Assembly (NCBI GenBank): GCA_947088415.1
Contig: CAMUGK010000028.1
Location: 1-10,964 of the forward strand
Origin: an uncultured Bacillota bacterium
GTDB lineage: Bacteria; Bacillota; Clostridia; Christensenellales; UBA1242
Reading direction: 5' to 3'
DNA length: 10,964 bases
The notes under the pieces: model-generated
The model's input: the letters and a program-made list of their open reading frames with translations, nothing else
Database searches by the model: none
What the model was told of the DNA's origin: nothing
Translations under genes and position numbers: made by a program
In this document: piece after piece, positions 5,749 to 10,964 of the stretch
How positions within the stretch are numbered: position 1 is the first letter of the stretch
How the letters are laid out: every line of letters begins with the position of its first letter

Positions 5749-7429
5749 ATTTATTATAAATATTCCATTCGTTTTCATCAAGGCTGTCTTTAAGTTTGTT
5801 TATTGCTTTGGAATATACTTTTTTAACCTGCTTTTCACTTGCGTTGTATTTTTCGGCAATTTCTGAGAAGGTGTAAGTTTCTTTGGATTTTGTAAATCCA
5901 AAATGTAAACAAACTGTGGTGTATTCACTTTTTGTTAAAGTGCCTTTTAATTGTTTTAACATTTCAAAAGTGAATTGTGTATCAACAACAGGTTTTTCTG
6001 TGTTTGCCTTTTTGTCTGCAATAATATCTTCAAGTGTTCCGCTTTCATTTTTGTCTATCGGCTCTGAAAGGCTGGTAATTTTTTCGGCTTCTGTTTGTTT
6101 AATAAACGTCTGCATGCTTGTTAAAATATATTTACGAATGTAGTTCTTACAATATTGAAATTTTATATCTTTCTTATGTTTTGTTGGAAATCTATCAACA
6201 GCATCAACAAGTTTTTCTTCACCTAAACTTATAAGGTCGCTGTAGATTGTAAGACCTTTAAATTTTGACGCTGAAATATTTACATATTTGTAGGTTTTTT
6301 CAATAATTTTTGCACGTGCTTTCATATCACCTTGAAGCATGCGTTCCAATAAGGATTGTTCATCATTATTGAGATTATTCAATAATGAAAAAGTATCAAA
6401 CAAAAATCCTTGATTTTTTAGTTTCTCCTCCTGATCTCTTAAAAGTTTAATTCTTTTAGTGCGAATATGTCTAGTGTAAAAACCTAATTCATAATTATCT
6501 ATAGTTGTATCAAAAGAAACAATATAATCATTTGTTTTTTGTGTGTATTCTTTGAAATTATTGTAAAATTCAGAAAATTTAAAATCTTTTAATTTATCAA
6601 TGAAATTACTTTTCCAAACAAAGCCAATTTCATCCAGCATTTTTCTTTGTTCACGCTTTATTTTAATCTGTCCGCATCTTACATGATGAACCTTTATGCC
6701 AAGTTTATATCCATTGGTAATATATTTTTGGGGAACATTTAAGTTTCCGAATTCCTTTTTGTATTTCAATAATTCGTTATAAAATTTTTCAAAGCCTTCA
6801 ATTCTTGCATTCCAAACGAATTCAATTCCATTAAGTTTAGCAACTTGCTCAGGAGTTGACTTTATATATCCAGTTCTTACATGATGAACCTTTATGCCAA
6901 GTTTATATCCATTGGTAATATATTTTTGGGGAACATTTAAGTTTCCGAATTCCTTTTTGTATTTCAATAATTCGTTATAAAATTTTTCAAAGCCTTCAAT
7001 TCTTGCATTCCAAACGAATTCAATTCCATTAAGTTTAGCAACTTGCTCAGGAGTTGACTTTATATATCCAGTTCTTACATGATGAACCTTTTGTCCAAGT
7101 TTATATCCTTTGGTAATATATTTTACGGGAACATTTAAGTTTCCGAATTCCTTTTTATATTTCAATAATTCGTTATAAAATTTTTCAAAGCCTTCAATTT
7201 TTGTATTCCAAACGAATTCAATTCCATTAAGTTTAACTGATTGTTCAGGAGTTAGTTTTATACGTCCAGTTCTTACATTATCAACCTTTATGCCAAGTTT
7301 ATATCCATTGGTAATATATTTTGCGGGAACATTTAAGTTTCCAAATTCTTCTTTGTACTCAATAAGTTTGTCAAAGAAGAGTTGAAAATTGAAACGTTTT
7401 TTCCTTTCTTTTATCTTTTGTGTTTTCAT
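5747..7429 (-). CDS. HA-repeat protein fused to a sigma-70-like factor
   Basis: A 560-aa two-part protein. After a short basic N-terminus come five 66-aa modules, at about residues 15-80, 81-146, 147-212, 213-278 and 285-350. Each has the pattern F-x3-Y-x5-Y..EFGNLNVP..Y...GYKLG..V..VR.G.IK..PEQ..L..I.FVW. This fits the helicase-associated (HA, PF03457) domain, thought to contact nucleic acid, but no helicase is present. Module 5 is diverged and has F344 where the others have W. Residues 355-445 resemble sigma region 2 (DLISLGEEKLVDAVDRF, then KFQYCKNYIRK). SLSEPID and LEDIIAD (453-471) resemble the linker before sigma region 4. Residues 489-548 resemble region 4, with a helix-turn-helix at about 519-540 (TFSEIAEKYNASEKQVKKVY). 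It probably directs or modifies transcription at special promoters. The ATG has no ribosome site and looks leaderless. Confidence 0.85.
   Translation of the reverse strand: MKTQKIKERKKRFNFQLFFDKLIEYKEEFGNLNVPAKYITNGYKLGIKVDNVRTGRIKLTPEQSVKLNGIEFVWNTKIEGFEKFYNELLKYKKEFGNLNVPVKYITKGYKLGQKVHHVRTGYIKSTPEQVAKLNGIEFVWNARIEGFEKFYNELLKYKKEFGNLNVPQKYITNGYKLGIKVHHVRTGYIKSTPEQVAKLNGIEFVWNARIEGFEKFYNELLKYKKEFGNLNVPQKYITNGYKLGIKVHHVRCGQIKIKREQRKMLDEIGFVWKSNFIDKLKDFKFSEFYNNFKEYTQKTNDYIVSFDTTIDNYELGFYTRHIRTKRIKLLRDQEEKLKNQGFLFDTFSLLNNLNNDEQSLLERMLQGDMKARAKIIEKTYKYVNISASKFKGLTIYSDLISLGEEKLVDAVDRFPTKHKKDIKFQYCKNYIRKYILTSMQTFIKQTEAEKITSLSEPIDKNESGTLEDIIADKKANTEKPVVDTQFTFEMLKQLKGTLTKSEYTTVCLHFGFTKSKETYTFSEIAEKYNASEKQVKKVYSKAINKLKDSLDENEWNIYNK
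6596..7387 (-). repeat. Four tandem 198-bp HA-module repeats
   Basis: Modules 1-4 occupy 7190-7387, 6992-7189, 6794-6991 and 6596-6793, each exactly 198 bp (66 codons). Module 5 (about 6380-6577) keeps the protein pattern but is separated by 6 codons and is strongly diverged. The start phrase ACATGATGAA (plus strand) recurs at 6681, 6879 and 7077 and, altered, at 7275, always 198 apart. Confidence 0.95.
6677..7090. repeat. Identical 216-bp overlapping direct repeat
   Basis: Reading base by base, 6677-6892 is identical to 6875-7090, including synonymous positions. Each copy runs from the second half of one module into the first half of the next, so the 198-bp unit was copied out of phase with the protein modules. 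This points to a very recent duplication or gene conversion. Confidence 0.9.
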
Positions 7430-7435
7430 GTTATG

Positions 7436-7464
7436 ATTGTATCATAAAATTAAGCAATAGTCAA
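7436..7464 (-). promoter_or_regulatory. Leaderless promoter of the HA/sigma gene
   Basis: On the minus strand TTGACT (7464-7459), a 17-bp spacer, and TACAAT (7441-7436), then 6 nt and the ATG. Transcription would begin at the A of ATG or within a base of it. The form is housekeeping-like. Confidence 0.75.
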
Positions 7465-7492
7465 TATGCAATTTTTTCCGGGGAAGTATTTA

Positions 7493-7512
7493 TTGATTTA
7501 AAAATTAATCAA
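7493..7512. promoter_or_regulatory. Inverted repeat upstream of ppdK
   Basis: TTGATT (7493-7498) and AATCAA (7507-7512) form a spaced palindrome 20 bp before the ppdK -35 box. It could be an operator for ppdK or for the divergent gene. In such AT-rich sequence it may also be chance. Confidence 0.3.
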
Positions 7513-7531
7513 AAAAATCTATGCAATTCAT

Positions 7532-7560
7532 TTGCCTATTTTTTTTCTTTTGGCTATAAT
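7532..7560 (+). promoter_or_regulatory. ppdK promoter
   Basis: TTGCCT at 7532-7537, a 17-bp spacer, and a perfect TATAAT at 7555-7560. The start would be near 7567, with a leader of about 19 nt holding AAGGAG (7575-7580). Confidence 0.8.
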
Positions 7561-7585
7561 AGGGGAGTATAAAAAAGGAGAAGAT

Positions 7586-10261
7586 ATGAAAAACACTAAA
7601 AAAGAATGTTGCGCAAAATGCAACAAAAAGTTTGTTTATCAGTTTAAAGAAGCTGATGGCAAAAACAAAGCTTTATTTGGCGGAAAAGGTGCAAACCTTG
7701 CTGAAATGACAAGTCTTGGTATGCCTGTTCCACAAGGTTTTATTATTACAACCGAAGCCTGCACTCAATATTATGAAGATGGCAGAAAAATCAATGATGA
7801 AATTCTCTCTCAAATTGAGAGCAATCTTGCAAATCTTGAAAAGATTTCTGGCAAGAAATTTGGCGACGAGAAAAATCCACTTCTTGTTTCAGTTCGTTCT
7901 GGTGCAAGAGTTTCTATGCCGGGAATGATGGACACAATTTTAAACCTTGGTCTTAATGATCAAGTTGTTGAAGGACTTGCTGCTGCAACCAACAACCCTA
8001 GATTTGCTTATGACTCTTACAGAAGATTCATTCAAATGTTTAGTGATGTTGTTATGCAACAAGAAAAATCTAAATATGAAAGAATTTTAGATAAAGTTAA
8101 GGCAGAAAAGAAAGTTCAATTTGATAAAGACCTTTCTGCTGAAGACCTTAAAGAAATTGTTAAACTTTTCAAAGACCTTTACAAAAAATCTCAAGGCGAA
8201 GAATTCCCACAAGAACCTAAAGTTCAACTTGTTGAAGCTGTTAGGGCAGTATTCCGTTCTTGGGATAATGACCGTGCAAATGTTTATAGAAGAATGCATG
8301 ACATTCCTTACAACTGGGGAACAGCTGTTAATGTTCAATGCATGGTTTTTGGTAACATGGGCGAAGACAGTGGAACTGGTGTTGCATTTACTCGTAACCC
8401 TTCAACTGGTGAAAACAAACTTTATGGCGAATATTTAATGAATGCTCAAGGCGAAGACGTTGTTGCTGGAATTAGAACTCCACTTCCTATTTCAACTCTT
8501 CAAAAACAAAATCCTGCAGTTTATAAACAATTTGTAGATATTGCTAAGAAACTTGAAAAACACAATAAAGATATGCAAGATATGGAATTTACTATTGAAA
8601 AAGGTAAACTCTATATGCTTCAAACAAGAAATGGTAAGAGAACTGCCAAGGCTGCACTCAAAGTTGCTGTTGACCTTGTTAAAGAAAAACTTATCACTGA
8701 AAAAGAAGCACTTATGATGATTGACCCTAAACAACTGGACGCTCTTCTTCACCCACAATTTGAAGCAACTTCACTTAAAAAAGCAAAAGTTATTGCTGAA
8801 GCTCTTCCAGCTTCTCCTGGTGCTGCAAGTGGTAAAATTTGCTTTACTGCAGAGCGTGCTAAAGAACTTGGGGCAAAGAAAGAAAAGGTTGTTTTAGTTA
8901 GACTTGAAACTTCTCCTGAAGATATTGAAGGTATGGCTGCATCTCAAGGTATCTTGACTGCTCGTGGTGGAATGACTTCTCACGCTGCCGTTGTTGCTCG
9001 TGGAATGGGAACTGCTTGCGTTGCAGGTTGCAGTGCTCTTAAATTTGCAGATGACGAAAAATCTTTCACTTTGAATGGCAAAAAATATAAAGAAGGTGAT
9101 GTAATTTCTTTCGACGGGTCTACTGGAAAGGTTTATGACGGCGAAATTAAAACTGAACCTGCAAAAATTTCTGGCGAATTTGCAACTATTATGGCTTGGG
9201 CTGATAAATATAAGGCAATGTCTGTTCGCACTAATGCTGACAATCCTAACGATGCTCAAAATGCTTTCAACTTTGGTGCAGAAGGTATTGGTCTTTGCAG
9301 AACAGAACATATGTTCTTTGAAGCTGACAGAATTCCTGCAGTTAGAGAAATGATTGTTTCTACCACAGTTGAAGAACGCAAAAAAGCACTTGCAAAACTT
9401 CTTCCAATGCAAAAGAAAGACTTTATTGGTCTTTACAAAGCAATGAAAGGTAACCCTGTTACAATTCGTTTCCTTGACCCACCGCTTCATGAGTTCCTTC
9501 CACATGAAGATAATGAAATTAAAACTCTTGCAAAAGAAATGGGTCTTACTTTTGCTAGACTTAAACAAACAGTTGCAGATCTTCACGAATTCAACCCAAT
9601 GATGGGACATCGTGGACTACGCTTGGCTGTAACTTACCCAGAAATTGCTGAAATGCAAACAGAAGCAGTTATTGAAGCTGCTATTGAAGTAAGCAAAAAA
9701 CAAGGCTATAAAATTGTTCCTGAAATCATGATTCCATTAACTTGCGATGTTAATGAATTCAAATATGTTCGTGATATTGTTGCTGCTAAAGCTGATGAAA
9801 TTATTGCTAAACGTGGTGCTAAAATGACATATAAGATTGGAACTATGATTGAAATTCCACGTGCTGCTGTAACTGCTGACCAAGTGGCACAGCATGCCGA
9901 ATTCTTCTCATTCGGAACTAATGACCTTACTCAAATGACATTCGGCTTCAGTCGTGATGATGCTGCAAAATTCCTTGATGTTTATTATGCAAAGAAGATT
10001 TTTGAAAGTGACCCTTTTGCTCGTCTTGACCAAAATGGTGTTGGCAAACTTGTTAAAATGGCTGCCGATCTCGGAAAATCTACTCGACCTGACATCAAAC
10101 TTGGAATCTGTGGCGAACATGGTGGCGACCCATCATCTGTTGAATTCTGTCATAACACAGGTCTCACTTATGTTTCTTGCTCTCCATATAGAGTTCCTAT
10201 TGCAAGATTGGCTGCAGCTCAAGCAAACATTAAAAATCCAAGAGATGCTAAGAAAAAATAA
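7586..10261 (+). CDS. ppdK: Pyruvate,phosphate dikinase
   Basis: An 891-aa cytoplasmic enzyme for pyruvate + ATP + Pi to PEP + AMP + PPi, reversible. In anaerobes it often runs towards pyruvate in PPi-based glycolysis. ATG 7586 follows AAGGAG by 5 nt; the in-frame TTG at 7532 lies in the -35 box. The ATP-grasp part opens with GGKGANLAEMT (from 32) and has SVRSGARVSMPGMMDT near 102-117. The swivelling phosphohistidine domain has GGMTSHAAVVARG with catalytic H466 and regulatory-type T464. The C-terminal PEP/pyruvate barrel has IGLCRTEHMF (about 567), FGTNDLTQ (about 777) and CGEHGGDPSSVEF with catalytic C842. All catalytic residues are present. Unusual: the first 14 or so residues (MKNTKKECCAKCNKK) extend beyond the family's usual start and carry C8, C9 and C12. 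It is followed by a strong terminator, so it is monocistronic. Confidence 0.97.
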   Translation: MKNTKKECCAKCNKKFVYQFKEADGKNKALFGGKGANLAEMTSLGMPVPQGFIITTEACTQYYEDGRKINDEILSQIESNLANLEKISGKKFGDEKNPLLVSVRSGARVSMPGMMDTILNLGLNDQVVEGLAAATNNPRFAYDSYRRFIQMFSDVVMQQEKSKYERILDKVKAEKKVQFDKDLSAEDLKEIVKLFKDLYKKSQGEEFPQEPKVQLVEAVRAVFRSWDNDRANVYRRMHDIPYNWGTAVNVQCMVFGNMGEDSGTGVAFTRNPSTGENKLYGEYLMNAQGEDVVAGIRTPLPISTLQKQNPAVYKQFVDIAKKLEKHNKDMQDMEFTIEKGKLYMLQTRNGKRTAKAALKVAVDLVKEKLITEKEALMMIDPKQLDALLHPQFEATSLKKAKVIAEALPASPGAASGKICFTAERAKELGAKKEKVVLVRLETSPEDIEGMAASQGILTARGGMTSHAAVVARGMGTACVAGCSALKFADDEKSFTLNGKKYKEGDVISFDGSTGKVYDGEIKTEPAKISGEFATIMAWADKYKAMSVRTNADNPNDAQNAFNFGAEGIGLCRTEHMFFEADRIPAVREMIVSTTVEERKKALAKLLPMQKKDFIGLYKAMKGNPVTIRFLDPPLHEFLPHEDNEIKTLAKEMGLTFARLKQTVADLHEFNPMMGHRGLRLAVTYPEIAEMQTEAVIEAAIEVSKKQGYKIVPEIMIPLTCDVNEFKYVRDIVAAKADEIIAKRGAKMTYKIGTMIEIPRAAVTADQVAQHAEFFSFGTNDLTQMTFGFSRDDAAKFLDVYYAKKIFESDPFARLDQNGVGKLVKMAADLGKSTRPDIKLGICGEHGGDPSSVEFCHNTGLTYVSCSPYRVPIARLAAAQANIKNPRDAKKK

Positions 10262-10273
10262 GTTTGAGATAAT

Positions 10274-10304
10274 AAAAAAGTGACTAAAGTTTAGTCACTT
10301 TTTT
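10274..10304. terminator. Bidirectional terminator between ppdK and the 10827 gene
   Basis: A perfect 31-bp palindrome centred at 10289: AAAAAAGTGACTAA with TTAGTCACTTTTTT. It has a minimal loop and T runs on both strands, and it overlaps the stop codon of the minus-strand gene. Confidence 0.9.
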
Positions 10305-10827
10305 ATTGCTCTTTTGTAATTCCAAAATCTTCTCGTAAACTTGCAAGTTTGGCTTGTTCGGTTTTTATAGTGTTTAAAAAGTCTAATTTAATTTCTCTTG
10401 CCTCTTCGTCGGAAATATATTCAGCCAATTTTTCTCGAACTCTTGCTTCTTCTTTTTCTAAATATTTTTTATTTTCAAGCACTAAATGTTTGTCAAGACC
10501 TAATTTATATTTATCGCCAAATTGGGCAATCATTAATTTTCTGTAAGTGAATTGTTTTTTGAAAACTTTTTTAAGCATTGCGTGAGTATGATTATTTAAA
10601 TTAAATTTTCTTTCGCTATTTCCAAGATAAGCCATTATATATGGAGTAATTAAGATTCTATCTTTAGTTTTAGGATTTATATATTTCATAAATCCATCTC
10701 CATTATTTTGGGATGGTTGTTTTTCTTGCCTTAACATATCATCTTTATCTTTTACAAAATCTTCGACTAATGCAAATCTAAGGGTTTCATTAAGTTTAAG
10801 TATTGAAAAATTTTCGTCAACTTTCAT
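10303..10827 (-). CDS. Unrecognised 174-aa basic protein with helical C-terminus
   Basis: No family recognised. ATG (10827-10825) has AAAAGGAG (10840-10833) 5 nt upstream and a consensus promoter, so the gene is very likely real. The protein has no signal peptide, membrane helix or Cys. A linker rich in Q, N and G (KQPSQNNGDG, about 36-45) separates a short N-terminal part from a compact basic middle (about 46-110; ILITPYIMAYLG, KKVFKKQFTYRK). The last 60 or so residues are strongly charged with heptad-like hydrophobics (LEKEEARVREKLAEYI, then LDFLNTIKTEQAKLASL) and probably form long helices or a coiled coil. A basic core plus helical arm could suit nucleic-acid or protein binding, but this is only a guess. 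Confidence 0.75.
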   Translation of the reverse strand: MKVDENFSILKLNETLRFALVEDFVKDKDDMLRQEKQPSQNNGDGFMKYINPKTKDRILITPYIMAYLGNSERKFNLNNHTHAMLKKVFKKQFTYRKLMIAQFGDKYKLGLDKHLVLENKKYLEKEEARVREKLAEYISDEEAREIKLDFLNTIKTEQAKLASLREDFGITKEQ

Positions 10828-10871
10828 TTTTTCTCCTTTTGCCTTAAATAAGGTTTTGATGATATGATTAT

Positions 10872-10900
10872 ATTATATATCATAAATTTCGGTTTGTCAA
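10872..10900 (-). promoter_or_regulatory. Promoter of the 10827 gene
   Basis: On the minus strand a perfect TTGACA (10900-10895), a 17-bp spacer, and a perfect TATAAT (10877-10872). The start is near 10865, leaving a leader of about 38 nt that carries a small CCTTA-AA-TAAGG inverted repeat (10842-10853) just before the ribosome site. It is the strongest promoter match in the window. Confidence 0.85.
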
Positions 10901-10940
10901 TAGCCAAATTTATCGAAAAAATAACAAAAAGAGAATAAAT

Positions 10941-10964
10941 ATGGCTTTACATTTAATAATTTAT
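10941..10964 (+). CDS. Possible start of a further gene (partial)
   Basis: ATG at 10941 opens a frame (MALHLIIY) that runs off the window end. Only a weak purine stretch, AAAGAGAA (10928-10935), precedes it and no clear promoter is seen. Eight codons are too few to judge. Confidence 0.2.

Noticed and set aside
6596..7387. CRISPR array
   Set aside because: The 198-bp units have no spacers and encode continuous protein modules in one frame.
8894..9610. 238-aa minus-strand open frame
   Set aside because: It is antisense to ppdK, low-complexity (rich in F, C, N, S), and has no ribosome site or promoter: a shadow of a strongly coding gene.
10842..10853. Riboswitch or attenuator before the 10827 gene
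   Set aside because: The leader is only about 38 nt with a 5-bp hairpin, too short for a known riboswitch.
1..10964. tRNA, rRNA, insertion sequence or prophage genes
   Set aside because: No cloverleaf, rRNA-like segment, transposase motif, integrase or flanking inverted repeats with target duplications were seen on either strand.

Overview
ORGANISM. The window is AT-rich (about one-third G+C by eye), with A/T-biased codons, consensus TTGACA/TATAAT-type promoters, AGGAG-type ribosome binding sites and hairpin/T-run terminators. This suggests an uncultured low-GC Bacillota, probably Clostridia-like. Pyruvate,phosphate dikinase and a CadC-type metal sensor fit that. The genus cannot be named from the sequence. 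All intact genes end in TAA or TAG; none uses TGA. LAYOUT. (1) 1-2537: a metal-efflux operon, a CadC-like ArsR/SmtB repressor overlapping a Zn/Cd/Pb P1B-2 ATPase, read from one promoter with two matching operators. (2) 2594-3820: two tandem members of one unrecognised family. The first is intact; the second is split into two frames at a run of seven A. (3) 3888-4940: alanine racemase, apparently leaderless. (4) 4941-5102: a structured intergenic region, then an unrecognised 189-aa protein (5103-5672). (5) 5747-7429, minus strand: five 66-aa helicase-associated (HA, PF03457-like) modules fused to a sigma-70-like C-terminal half. Two neighbouring repeat copies are identical at DNA level, and the gene also looks leaderless. 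(6) 7586-10261: pyruvate,phosphate dikinase with a small Cys-rich N-terminal extension. (7) 10303-10827, minus strand: an unrecognised 174-aa protein convergent with ppdK across a shared terminator. HOW THE GENES WORK TOGETHER. Only the metal-sensor/ATPase pair is a clear functional unit: metal binding to the repressor should release the operators and allow the pump to be made. The remaining genes appear to be separate transcription units, since nearly every one has its own promoter and terminator. The sigma-like gene and ppdK are divergent and share a 156-bp promoter region, but nothing shows that one controls the other. The most novel item is the HA-repeat/sigma fusion, a candidate transcription factor with an expandable modular N-terminus. 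Secondary points are the leaderless or very short leaders, the duplicated metal operator, and the frameshifted paralogue.
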